This document shows, piece by piece, positions 37,736 to 44,621 of a DNA stretch of 58,909 nt. Source of the DNA: Nitrospiraceae bacterium (GTDB taxonomy: Bacteria > Nitrospirota > Thermodesulfovibrionia > Thermodesulfovibrionales > UBA1546); contig QZJQ01000007.1 of NCBI GenBank assembly GCA_003599795.1, positions 1 to 58,909 of the forward strand. Direction: 5' to 3'. The stretch's first letter is position 1. Each line of letters opens with the position of its first letter. Both the position numbers and the translations under genes were made by a program. Below the pieces are notes generated by a model. The model worked only from the letters and a program-made list of their open reading frames with translations. It was not told where the DNA came from and did no database searches.

Positions 37736-38083
37736 TTAAGGCCCTGATAACTGCCTTCCCTCCAAAGATGCCTTGAACGGGGTGTTCTTCCCGTCCCTTT
37801 TTACATAGACCACTTTTACCCTGTCGGGAAAAACCAGCGCAAGTTTTCCGCTTCCCTTGTTTTTAACGCTCTGAATGGACAGAAGGCTCGCCTTCTCTGC
37901 CATAAGTGTTTTTCTCTCTCTGAGAGTTTCCATCCTTTTATGGTCCAGAGCAGAGATGCTGTACTCTACTGTCCGCACGCTTGACCTCAGCCAGACAATT
38001 GAGAAGATGCCGAACAAAATAAGAGCTATGGACAGGGGGACAATGAAAAAAGAAAAAATACTGCCCCGGTTCATATGAGTCAT
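37736..38083 (-). CDS. ftsL: Cell division protein FtsL-like
   Basis: A 115-residue bitopic protein with one helix (FIVPLSIALILFGIFSIVWL) and a short coiled-coil (HKRMETLRERKTLMAEKASLL). Sequence conservation in FtsL is low; the call rests on topology and its place between rsmH and ftsI. Overlaps the rsmH stop by 4 bp. Confidence 0.85.
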   Translation of the reverse strand: MTHMNRGSIFSFFIVPLSIALILFGIFSIVWLRSSVRTVEYSISALDHKRMETLRERKTLMAEKASLLSIQSVKNKGSGKLALVFPDRVKVVYVKRDGKNTPFKASLEGRQLSGP

Positions 38084-38991
38084 ATTTTTTCCGCCCCTCT
38101 TAATTTCGCGCTCCTCGCAGACGGATTAAATCTTATTTCTTCGTCTGAAGGGGTCATGGGTTTTTTTGTTAACATCCTTAATCCGCCCTGCTTATGTTCA
38201 TCCCTTATAAAGTTCTTTACTATCCTGTCTTCAAGCGAATGATATGAGATAACGCACAGCCTGCCTCCGCTCTTAAGAAGGCCTGCCGCCCCATTAAGCC
38301 CTTTGCTGAGCTCATTGAGTTCATCATTCACGGCAATCCTCAATGCCTGAAAGGTCTTTGTCGCAGGATGATGCTTTCCTCTTTGCCTGTAAACCTTGTA
38401 AACAATATCCGACAGTTCAGCGCAGGTATCTATCTTCTTTTTTGCCCTGTAATCAATGACTGCCCTTGCTATTTTCCGTGAGAGTCTTTCTTCTCCGTAT
38501 TCCCATAAAATCCTGTTTATTTCTTTTTCGGGATATTTATTAACAATGTGAGCTGCCGTAATTTCCTGCTCCCTGTCCATTCTCATATCAAGCGGTTCTC
38601 CTGACATGAAACTGAACCCCCTCTCAGCTGTCTTGAGATGAAACATGGATGTGCCGAGGTCCAATAAAATCCCGTCTGCTTCTGAAATGCCTGCTTCGGC
38701 GGTTAGCCTGCTGATATCGGAAAATTTCCCCTTCTTAACAATAAACCTGTTATCGGAAATTCTTTTCATTGCCATATCCAGAGCCTCTTCATCCCTGTCA
38801 ATGCCGAGAAGCCTTCCATTGCCGATATGCTTGAGTATTTCTTCTGCGTGACCGCCAAGCCCGACTGTTGCATCAACATATACTCCCCCTGATACTGGTT
38901 TCAGCAACATAACCACCTCCCTTAACATCACAGGGAGATGAATCCCGCTTAGAGATTTATCTCTAACGGGATGAATACCCTCCACATTCAC
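38080..38991 (-). CDS. rsmH: 16S rRNA m4C1402 methyltransferase
   Basis: A 303-residue SAM-dependent methyltransferase. Motifs: HLPVMLREVV, VYVDATVGLGGHAEEIL (SAM loop), GILLDLGTSMFHL, GFSFM, DMRMD and the C-terminal ISYHSLEDRIVKNF. The N-terminus contains an extra HPVRDKSLSGI encoded by a 31-bp palindrome right before the conserved HLPVM. The core is complete. Confidence 0.97.
   Translation of the reverse strand: MNVEGIHPVRDKSLSGIHLPVMLREVVMLLKPVSGGVYVDATVGLGGHAEEILKHIGNGRLLGIDRDEEALDMAMKRISDNRFIVKKGKFSDISRLTAEAGISEADGILLDLGTSMFHLKTAERGFSFMSGEPLDMRMDREQEITAAHIVNKYPEKEINRILWEYGEERLSRKIARAVIDYRAKKKIDTCAELSDIVYKVYRQRGKHHPATKTFQALRIAVNDELNELSKGLNGAAGLLKSGGRLCVISYHSLEDRIVKNFIRDEHKQGGLRMLTKKPMTPSDEEIRFNPSARSAKLRGAEKI
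38942..38972. repeat. 31-bp palindromic element in the 5' codons of rsmH
   Basis: ATCCCG, a single extra C, then TTAGAGAT-TT-ATCTCTAA, then CGGGAT: perfect arms apart from the bulge. A GATGAAT direct repeat lies at both ends (38937-38943 and 38970-38976), like a target-site duplication. It is in frame and encodes HPVRDKSLSGI. This resembles Rickettsia palindromic elements that sit within genes. Confidence 0.88.
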
Positions 38992-38996
38992 CGCCT

Positions 38997-39449
38997 CTAA
39001 AGCCCGTAGCTTACAAGTCTTTGTTCAACAGCTTTTTTGTCTATCTTCGCAGGGTCCACCATCGCATCCCATTCTTTCCTGTCCCAGAGTTCTATCTTGT
39101 CTATCTGCCCGACAACGACTATTTCTCCGTTTATGCCTGAGTCCTCTCTGTGAGCAACAGGAATAAGCACTCTCCCCTGCTTATCCAGTTCAATCTCAAC
39201 AGCGGATGCGATAACCTTTCTCATAAAAAACTTTACGGCCTCATCCATCTTTGGCATGGCCCTCACCCTTTCTTCAAGCCTGTTCCATTCCTCTTGAGGG
39301 TATAAATGAAGGCACTTGTCAAACGCAGCATTGACGATATAAAGTTTCGGGTTGTAGTTGGCGGAAATGATTTCCCTGAAGGGCGCGGGTATGATGATTC
39401 TGCCCTTTGGATCTACTGTATAATAATATTTTCCCGAAAAAGAAGGCAT
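38997..39449 (-). CDS. mraZ: Transcriptional regulator MraZ
   Basis: A 150-residue protein with two SpoVT/AbrB-like swapped-hairpin domains (DPKGRIIIPAPFRE and DKQGRVLIPVAHRE). It forms a ring that binds repeated boxes upstream of the dcw operon and represses it. I chose the ATG at 39449 (MPSFSGKYYY), with GGAGGGAAG in front. A GTG at 39470 is in frame but lies inside the operator repeats. First gene of the dcw operon. Confidence 0.95.
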   Translation of the reverse strand: MPSFSGKYYYTVDPKGRIIIPAPFREIISANYNPKLYIVNAAFDKCLHLYPQEEWNRLEERVRAMPKMDEAVKFFMRKVIASAVEIELDKQGRVLIPVAHREDSGINGEIVVVGQIDKIELWDRKEWDAMVDPAKIDKKAVEQRLVSYGL

Positions 39450-39456
39450 CTTCCCT

Positions 39457-39480
39457 CCACCTTCTACCACTTTTTACCAC
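39457..39480 (-). promoter_or_regulatory. MraZ box: three GTGG repeats at 10-bp spacing
   Basis: On the minus strand GTGG occurs at 39477-39480, 39467-39470 and 39457-39460, exactly one helical turn apart (GTGGTAAAAA, GTGGTAGAAG, GTGGAGG). This matches the known design of MraZ operators, direct repeats with 10-bp period. It lies between the -10 box and the mraZ start. Confidence 0.8.
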
Positions 39481-39481
39481 T

Positions 39482-39510
39482 AATATAGGGGTTAAGGGAG
39501 GGCTTGTCAA
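39482..39510 (-). promoter_or_regulatory. dcw operon promoter
   Basis: Minus strand TTGACA (39505-39510), exactly 17 bp, TATATT (39482-39487). The transcript would start near 39475, inside the MraZ box, so MraZ binding would block initiation. Confidence 0.8.
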
Positions 39511-39679
39511 GAAAAAAATGAATAAAATTAAGGGGTGTCTATATTTTGTGTCCGTGGAGTGCTGTGACCACTATATAGTGTTGTGATGGGGTTATTGTTA
39601 AATGAAGATTTTATTGATGCCGCTCTGAATTTATATTAGAATGCACATTTTTTGATTTGGATGGTTCAGGAATGTGCAT

Positions 39680-39769
39680 CTATTTCCGGCAATCAATAAC
39701 TATAAATAAAGCCATAAGGATTGAAATTATTATGAGCGCTGATGAGAATTTGAGCTTATTTCTGTTCAT
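39680..39769 (-). CDS. Putative 29-residue single-helix membrane peptide
   Basis: ATG with a GGAGAAAG ribosome binding site a few bases upstream opens a 29-residue frame: a basic start (MNRNKLKF), one hydrophobic helix (ALIIISILMALFIVI) and a short DCRK tail. Topology resembles small membrane proteins or a lipoprotein-like peptide with a late Cys. No family recognised. The rest of the 39511-39810 gap shows no other gene. Confidence 0.35.
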   Translation of the reverse strand: MNRNKLKFSSALIIISILMALFIVIDCRK

Positions 39770-39788
39770 AAAACTTTCTCCCTATCGT

Positions 39789-39813
39789 AAAAGTTTATGA
39801 GTTATGAGTTTTA
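39789..39813. repeat. AGTTTATG/AGTTATG array at the 3' end of the YgiT-like gene
   Basis: AAGTTTATG, AGTTATG, AGTTTTATG. The last bases overlap the stop of the next gene. Confidence 0.6.
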
Positions 39814-40104
39814 TGCAACTTCGTAGTGGACGACCGACATTTCTGAACGAAGCTCATCCAATTTATCAAGAACAGATTCAACCTTATCCACAACACTGCT
39901 CTTCATATATGCCTCGCCGCAGTCTGAACAGATTTCAGCAGGCACATCCTTGATAACCACAACCTTCTCACTAATAAGAAATGGAATTGTGGTCATACCG
40001 TCGTGCATCTCTCCGCCGCATAATGGACATCTCTTAACCTTGTTTTTTCTTGTCTTCCAGTCATTTTTCCACCTCTCAAAAATAAATGGGGTCAGGTCTT
40101 GCAT
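39811..40104 (-). CDS. YgiT/MqsA-type zinc-finger protein (orphan antitoxin-like)
   Basis: A 97-residue protein with two CxxC knuckles, CPLCGG and CSDCGE, typical of the zinc domain of MqsA/YgiT-type antitoxins. The C-terminal helix (VDKVESVLDKLDELRSEM) replaces the XRE domain of full MqsA. The usual toxin partner (MqsR or DUF4258) is not adjacent. The start ATG and first residues (MQDLTPFIF) lie inside a repeated palindromic sequence, so the native start may differ; no in-frame alternative with a ribosome binding site is evident. Confidence 0.75.
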   Translation of the reverse strand: MQDLTPFIFERWKNDWKTRKNKVKRCPLCGGEMHDGMTTIPFLISEKVVVIKDVPAEICSDCGEAYMKSSVVDKVESVLDKLDELRSEMSVVHYEVA

Positions 40105-40116
40105 TTATGCATTTAT
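40082..40116. repeat. ATAAATG...CATTTAT inverted repeat with GCATTTAT duplication
   Basis: ATAAATG (40082-40088) and CATTTAT (40102-40108) enclose GGGTCAGGTCTTG; GCATTTAT is then repeated (40101-40116). The ATG of the YgiT-like gene lies inside it. Confidence 0.65.
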
Positions 40117-40125
40117 CTTTTAGCC

Positions 40126-40184
40126 ACATTTCACATCTCCCAAATCACTTTACTCCGCTTCCTTCAAAATATATCTTTGCCCTG
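40126..40184. repeat. Direct repeat copy A flanking vapBC
   Basis: About 59 bp starting ACATTTCACATC. It matches copy B at 40871 over nearly its whole length with scattered differences. Lies upstream of the YgiT-like gene and just past the vapC stop. Confidence 0.8.
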
Positions 40185-40192
40185 TCTTCTCA

Positions 40193-40579
40193 CTATTCAT
40201 AAGAAATCATATCTAATTCATCGATGAACCGATAATCACTTCGATTTTTTGTAGCTAAAGGCGCCCCTTTAATAATGGCTGTTGCTGCTATCAAGGCATC
40301 AGCAATCAGCAGGCCATGACTCAGACGATATTTATGAAGCAGTTCCACCGCCTTACCGCCAATTGATTCATCCATGCCTTCAATATTAAATCTGCCGACA
40401 AACTTATCCAGCACGGTTAATTCCCTTTTGTTTCCGCAACCGACTATTAATTCCATTTGTGTGACAACACTGATTATCGGAGTAAATTCTTTCTCTGTTT
40501 TGTCCAGAAATGAAACAGCCTTTGCTACATTGCGACCGATGTCTATCAGAATATCTGTATCAATAATAACACGTTTCAT
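40193..40579 (-). CDS. PIN-domain ribonuclease toxin (VapC-like)
   Basis: A 128-residue PIN protein. The acidic quartet is visible: DTDILID at the N-terminus, the Glu in TQMELIVG, and Asp in LLIADALIAATA with the later KNRSDY. Probably a Mg-dependent RNA-cleaving toxin. Start overlaps the upstream antitoxin-like gene by 4 bp. Confidence 0.88.
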   Translation of the reverse strand: MKRVIIDTDILIDIGRNVAKAVSFLDKTEKEFTPIISVVTQMELIVGCGNKRELTVLDKFVGRFNIEGMDESIGGKAVELLHKYRLSHGLLIADALIAATAIIKGAPLATKNRSDYRFIDELDMISYE

Positions 40580-40827
40580 GCTCTGTCAGCCCATTCGCTA
40601 CGCCTCACTTTTCTTACCCATAAGGCGCTGTCCTGCATGTCTTTTCTCTCTTTCCACATCCCGACAAAAGCTTCATCTTTAAGCTTTAACACTTTTGCTT
40701 TCTTCTCTGTGGTTTTTTCCTTATAGCGGCTGCCAAGAAACTTGATAAAGTCTGCTACCTCCTGTTGTGCCTTTTGAGGCAATTTATCGAATTGATTGAA
40801 TACTTCTGTTTTAACCGTACCAGCCAT
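40576..40827 (-). CDS. DUF2281-type antitoxin-like protein (VapB role)
   Basis: An 83-residue protein. The N-terminal helix-rich part (VFNQFDKLPQKAQQEVADFIKFLGSRY) is typical of DUF2281 proteins paired with PIN toxins. The C-terminal WKERKDMQDSALWVRKVRRSEW segment is the likely toxin-binding tail. A GGAGG-type ribosome binding site precedes the start. Confidence 0.82.
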   Translation of the reverse strand: MAGTVKTEVFNQFDKLPQKAQQEVADFIKFLGSRYKEKTTEKKAKVLKLKDEAFVGMWKERKDMQDSALWVRKVRRSEWADRA

Positions 40828-40870
40828 TTTCTTTTACCTCCTCTAAAAGGTCTTTAAGGCAAAGTTAAAT

Positions 40871-40930
40871 ACATTTCACATCCCCCAAATCTCTTTACAC
40901 CAGTTCCTTCAAAATCCTACCCTTGCCCTG
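40871..40930. repeat. Direct repeat copy B flanking vapBC
   Basis: Partner of copy A, upstream of the antitoxin gene. The two copies bracket the toxin-antitoxin pair in the same orientation. The rest of 40828-41043 holds no gene that I can see. Confidence 0.8.
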
Positions 40931-41043
40931 CCCTATCCTGCTCTACAAAATAAGAATTCGACAGACAATATATTTTATGCAGAATTATATGGTTTTTTAC
41001 TATAGTTGTGCAATACTGAAATCATCACTCTGATTTCCCTCGC

Positions 41044-41739
41044 TTATCTTGCCACAGCCAGATTCCTGCTCAATATAATCTTCCCGAAATATCCTTCTCC
41101 AATGCTCTCGGTATGCTGGCAATTCGTCTGAACCCTGACGCCTTTTACATAAGGCGGCTCTTCTTTGAAGAATTTTCTGTAATCATCATATACATTTCTT
41201 GTCATGGTCAGCCACTTGCCTATATCCGCAGCCCCTGACTTTACCGTAATTATTTTTATTCTCAGGCTGACAGGCCACGCAACAGATTCCTCTGTTACCG
41301 TGCCTTCAGGCGCATTTGAGTCCCATATATAACTGAGTATTTTTCGGCCTTCAAACGCCACAAGAAGCTGGAGGACTTGATCATTTGTTTTATCTTTGCG
41401 GACATCGCCTTTGGGGGGCAGCTTTAAAACCTTCCACTTCCATGTGACATAAGGATAATTCTTCACATCAACTTTAACCTCTCTTCCTAACGAAAAAGAG
41501 GCGTCATCACACTTAAGCTGAATAACCTTCTCGCTGCTGTCAGAGATAATCTTTACGTCAGCGTTGCCTGACTTCTCTTTTAACTCCCACGGCGCGGCGA
41601 CGCCGCTGCTGTTAATCTTGCCGTCAAAATCAAATATAATTGACTGAGCATCCGAAAGGCTGAGCTTTACGAAAAAAATACCGGTCAATACTGAGAAAAC
41701 AATTCCAACCGCGCATATCTGCAGATATTTTCTCATCAC
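41044..41739 (-). CDS. DUF3047-family exported protein
   Basis: A 231-residue protein with an N-terminal signal or anchor (AVGIVFSVLTGIFFVKLSLS). The rest matches the DUF3047 pattern: YPYVTWKWKVLKLPPKGDVR, the Asp-rich substrate-like loop, and SYIWDSNAPEGT. The fold is thought to be a carbohydrate-binding-like beta sandwich, but function is unknown. Lies 15 bp after the helicase stop in the same direction. Confidence 0.85.
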   Translation of the reverse strand: MMRKYLQICAVGIVFSVLTGIFFVKLSLSDAQSIIFDFDGKINSSGVAAPWELKEKSGNADVKIISDSSEKVIQLKCDDASFSLGREVKVDVKNYPYVTWKWKVLKLPPKGDVRKDKTNDQVLQLLVAFEGRKILSYIWDSNAPEGTVTEESVAWPVSLRIKIITVKSGAADIGKWLTMTRNVYDDYRKFFKEEPPYVKGVRVQTNCQHTESIGEGYFGKIILSRNLAVAR

Positions 41740-41754
41740 TTCCTCTTAAGTTAA

Positions 41755-43338
41755 TTATCTCCTCTCCCTTTTCCTTGCCGGCTGGATTCTGACCTTTCTC
41801 CCTTTTATGATGCTGTCGTTGATGGCGCTTATAACCCTGTCTGCAAGGTCAGCCGGGACTTCTATAAAACTGAACTTATCAAAAAGCGCAATGTTGCTTA
41901 TTTTGCGCTCGGGGATGCCTGCTTCTGCAGAGATTGATTTGACTATATCTCCCACCTTTATCTTGTCCATCTTGCCTATGGTCATGAATAAGCGCACGGA
42001 ATCCTTCTGCTGTCCAGCATATCCTTTTCCCGGCTCCTCAATCTCCTGTATATCCTCTGTATCAAGGAGCATGCTCAGCGCTGCTGCAGCTATGTCCTCA
42101 GGAGAGTATTTCTCAAAGAGCCTTTTTGCCATGGCATATAAACGAGTGTGTTTGCCTTCTTTTATAATCTCTTCAACACCATCCGAAAGCTCTTCCTCTT
42201 TTGCCTTTCTCACTTCTTCCCTGCTCGGAAGCTTTGCCTTCTTTATTTGCGTCTTTGCTGACTGCTCTATGAGTTTTAGCTGGCGGTACTGACGCGGTGT
42301 GACAAAGGTTATCGCAATGCCGGATTTGCCTGCCCTTCCTGTCCTGCCGATCCTGTGGATATAGCCCTCAGGGTCTTGCGGAATGCTGAAGTTAATAACA
42401 TGGGAAACGTCAGGTATGTCCAGTCCGCGCGCCGCAACATCTGTGGCAACGAGTATGTCTATGTCTCCGCCCTTGAACTTTCGCATCATTTCGTCCCTGT
42501 GGCTCTGGGTGAAGTCTCCGTGGATTGCGCCTGCAGGATAGCCCATCTGCTGGAGCCTTCCGGCAACTTCATCCACCTCTTTTTTTGTATGGCAGAATAC
42601 GAGAGTAAGCGCCGGGCCCTCAACATCCAGAAGCCGGGTTAAAGCCTTTATCTTGTCTTCATCGCGCACCTCGTAAAAGACCTGCTTTATCTTGGCGACA
42701 ACCATCTCGCTCGCATCCACGCCCACATGCACGGGTTTGTTCATGTAGTTTTTTGAAATGCGGATAATTTCTTTCGGCATGGTGGCGGAAAAGAGCATCG
42801 TCTGTCTTTCTCCTGGTATTCCGCCGAGAATTTTCTCTATGTCCTCTATGAAACCCATGTTCAGCATCTCATCTGCTTCATCAAGGACTACGGCCTTTAT
42901 ATCCTTAAGAACGAGTGTCTTCCTTCTCATATGGTCCAGCACCCGTCCCGGTGTGCCAACTACAATCTCTACTCCTCTCTTCAGGCTCCGTATCTGCAGT
43001 TCTATAGATTGTCCGCCGTAAATCGGAAGCGAGACAACGCCGGCTCTCGCGCCCATCTTATTGATTTCCTGCGATACCTGAACAGCAAGCTCGCGCGTTG
43101 GCGCAAGAACTATTGCGTAGGGATACCTTCCTTTTGTCTCAGGCCTTTGTTCTATCAGCGGTATTCCAAAGGCAGCTGTCTTGCCCGTGCCTGTCTGTGC
43201 CCTGCCTATGATGTCCTTGCCCTGCAGAACCGGCGGGATTGCCATCTTCTGTATTGGAGTGGGCTCTTCAAAACCCATCTCTGAAAGCGAGACAATTATC
43301 TTATCTGAAATGCCAAATTCATTGAAATTTTTATACAC
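41755..43338 (-). CDS. deaD: DEAD-box RNA helicase (DeaD/CsdA-like)
   Basis: A 527-residue ATP-dependent RNA helicase. Q motif (EPTPIQKMAIP), Walker A AQTGTGKT, PTRELA, DEAD box VLDEADEML, SAT, and motif VI HRIGRTGRAGK. After a linker, a C-terminal RNA-binding domain of the DbpA/CsdA type (VRLFMTIGKMDKIKVGDIV ... FSFIEVPADLADRVISAIND). It unwinds structured RNA in ribosome assembly or cold adaptation. The start is GTG with AAAGGAG upstream, 14 bp after a small basic-protein gene. Confidence 0.96.
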   Translation of the reverse strand: MYKNFNEFGISDKIIVSLSEMGFEEPTPIQKMAIPPVLQGKDIIGRAQTGTGKTAAFGIPLIEQRPETKGRYPYAIVLAPTRELAVQVSQEINKMGARAGVVSLPIYGGQSIELQIRSLKRGVEIVVGTPGRVLDHMRRKTLVLKDIKAVVLDEADEMLNMGFIEDIEKILGGIPGERQTMLFSATMPKEIIRISKNYMNKPVHVGVDASEMVVAKIKQVFYEVRDEDKIKALTRLLDVEGPALTLVFCHTKKEVDEVAGRLQQMGYPAGAIHGDFTQSHRDEMMRKFKGGDIDILVATDVAARGLDIPDVSHVINFSIPQDPEGYIHRIGRTGRAGKSGIAITFVTPRQYRQLKLIEQSAKTQIKKAKLPSREEVRKAKEEELSDGVEEIIKEGKHTRLYAMAKRLFEKYSPEDIAAAALSMLLDTEDIQEIEEPGKGYAGQQKDSVRLFMTIGKMDKIKVGDIVKSISAEAGIPERKISNIALFDKFSFIEVPADLADRVISAINDSIIKGRKVRIQPARKRERR

Positions 43339-43352
43339 TTAATTATTCTCCT

Positions 43353-43532
43353 TTAAGCATCTTGTATAGGTAATGCAACCCCATCTTTTTGATCGGAAAC
43401 TATTGTTTCAGCGCCTTGTTCCTGTCCCGTATTTTTATTTAAACGCCTTTGCCGCTTTTCTTCCTGCTTCTTCTGGCGCACCAATTCTTTTTTTCTCTTG
43501 TCGCTTTTAAATGCTCCTCCGTGTCTTGCCAA
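43353..43532 (-). CDS. 59-residue basic protein upstream of the helicase (TTG start)
   Basis: A short frame with a TTG start and a GGGAG ribosome binding site. It begins ARHGGAFKSDKRKKELVRQK, then KQEEKRQRRLNK, and ends in a neutral tail. Strongly basic, so probably RNA- or ribosome-binding. The stop is 14 bp before the helicase start, and the helicase ribosome binding site overlaps the stop, implying coupling. I recall similar small basic proteins beside DEAD-box genes but cannot name a family. Confidence 0.7.
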   Translation of the reverse strand: MARHGGAFKSDKRKKELVRQKKQEEKRQRRLNKNTGQEQGAETIVSDQKDGVALPIQDA

Positions 43533-43610
43533 ATTATCTCCCTTCAGTTATCTGTCCCCGTTTGTTTATTCCTAACAGCCTGTAGCTTGAAGTCAGGGAG
43601 AAAATGTCAT

Positions 43611-43632
43611 AAAAAAACCCGCAAGCGCAGGA
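43611..43632 (-). terminator. Possible attenuator hairpin in the helicase leader
   Basis: Minus strand CCTGC-GCTT-GCGGG (one G-U pair) followed by seven T's. It lies between the promoter at 43680-43709 and the small basic gene, about 80 bp upstream of its start. Either a conditional terminator or one for a read-through transcript. Confidence 0.45.
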
Positions 43633-43679
43633 TTTTGCACGGTTTAGATATAACAAAATACTCCTTAACCTCTTCTAAG

Positions 43680-43709
43680 AGTATCATGCTTATTACGTCT
43701 AAAAGTCAA
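43680..43709 (-). promoter_or_regulatory. Candidate promoter for the basic protein-helicase operon
   Basis: Minus strand TTGACT (43704-43709), 18 bp, GATACT (43680-43685). Divergent from the lipoprotein promoter. Confidence 0.4.
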
Positions 43710-43721
43710 GGCGCAGAGGGT

Positions 43722-43750
43722 TTGACAGTGTACGATTATAGGTGTATAGT
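43722..43750 (+). promoter_or_regulatory. Promoter of the small lipoprotein gene
   Basis: TTGACA (43722-43727), 17 bp, TATAGT (43745-43750). About 37 bp upstream of the ATG at 43788. Strong match to sigma-70 consensus. Confidence 0.7.
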
Positions 43751-43787
43751 GAAATTAAAAAGCATGAGGAAAAGAGGAGGCAGGACT

Positions 43788-44240
43788 ATGAAAAGATTTG
43801 GCGTCATAAGATTAAGCGTCATATGTGTTATAGCGCTAACAGCGCTTGCAGGCTGTGTGCAGACAGTCACTACTTACAGCATAGACGATTATAAGACCGT
43901 GCCTAAGGTTGTTTACACGGCGTATTTTTATAGTTCCGGCATAGGCGAGAGATTAAGGGCTGTTTTCCTGAAAAGCCCTGAAACCGAGGTGGAAATTGTC
44001 CCTTATTCCCGGCAGATAACAACTGAAAAAGCTACGTTCAGCGATGCGCTGACCTTTATGGAAAAAGTAGGGGACTTCAAAAACATTTCCATACAGGGAG
44101 TAAAATATAAAGAAAAGACCATAGGCTATCTGCTCACATTCGCAAGGCCTGTATCTCCGAGGGAATCCATAGAGGTTAATGTTTACGAGCGCGATGGAAA
44201 GATTTACTTTTCAGTCACGGAAAGGAAACATGATGAGTGA
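43788..44240 (+). CDS. Small lipoprotein, unknown function
   Basis: A 150-residue protein with a lipoprotein signal ending LTALAGC, placing Cys at about residue 23. The start at 43788 has a perfect AGGAGG seven bases upstream; a longer reading from 43449 is rejected because its first 113 residues cover the divergent promoter region. The mature domain is beta-rich (IDDYKTVPKVVYTAYFYS ... VNVYERDGKIYFSV). No family recognised. Converges with the DUF433 gene. Confidence 0.75.
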   Translation: MKRFGVIRLSVICVIALTALAGCVQTVTTYSIDDYKTVPKVVYTAYFYSSGIGERLRAVFLKSPETEVEIVPYSRQITTEKATFSDALTFMEKVGDFKNISIQGVKYKEKTIGYLLTFARPVSPRESIEVNVYERDGKIYFSVTERKHDE

Positions 44241-44252
44241 TTGGCGGTTAGA

Positions 44253-44444
44253 TTAAGCATATGCCAAAGCTTCGTCTATGTCTTGTGGTTCAAGATATGG
44301 ATAAGCCTTTAATATGGATTCTTTTGTCTCACCGACAGACAAAAGTCCGAGGATTCTGGAAACAGGAAATCTCAAGCCTCTGATGCATGGTTTGCCGGAA
44401 CAGACTTCAGGGTCAACAGTTATTCTGTTAAATTTCATATTCAC
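44253..44444 (-). CDS. DUF433 antitoxin-like protein, orphan
   Basis: A 63-residue protein matching the DUF433 core: ITVDPEVCSGKPCIRGLRFPVSRIL and YPYLEPQDIDEALAYA, a small winged-helix DNA-binding fold. Such genes usually precede a PIN-like (DUF5615) toxin. Here the next bases downstream belong to the convergent lipoprotein gene, so no partner is present. Confidence 0.88.
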   Translation of the reverse strand: MNMKFNRITVDPEVCSGKPCIRGLRFPVSRILGLLSVGETKESILKAYPYLEPQDIDEALAYA

Positions 44445-44584
44445 CTCCTGTCCTCATTTTAGCATAAAAGCGTTGGACATAGAGAAAAGTTGTTAGTCCT
44501 CTCCTTTTAAAAAAGGGTTTGAGGGTCGTATTCAAAAAAAGCGGTCGCTGTCCCTCGTTTCTGTTCTTATTAGGCTGTATATTA

Positions 44585-44611
44585 ACCTAACTCTTCGGTG
44601 TGTACGTTATA
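44585..44611 (-). other. attC-like site, weak (end of third cassette)
   Basis: Minus strand GTATAAC ... GTTAGGT, 11 bp past the stop of the RDD gene, with outer arms CTGTATA and TATACAG. Short and imperfect compared with typical attC sites. The rest of 44445-44621 shows no gene. Confidence 0.35.
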
Positions 44612-44621
44612 CAGGGGAAAG

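Noticed and set aside
43552-43672. 40-residue frame in the helicase leader with a TTG start
   Set aside because: Has an AAGGAG in front but crosses the terminator-like hairpin; composition gives no support as a protein.
43449-43787. N-terminal extension of the small lipoprotein
   Set aside because: Would cover the divergent promoters and the opposite basic-protein gene; the AGGAGG and lipobox fix the start at 43788.
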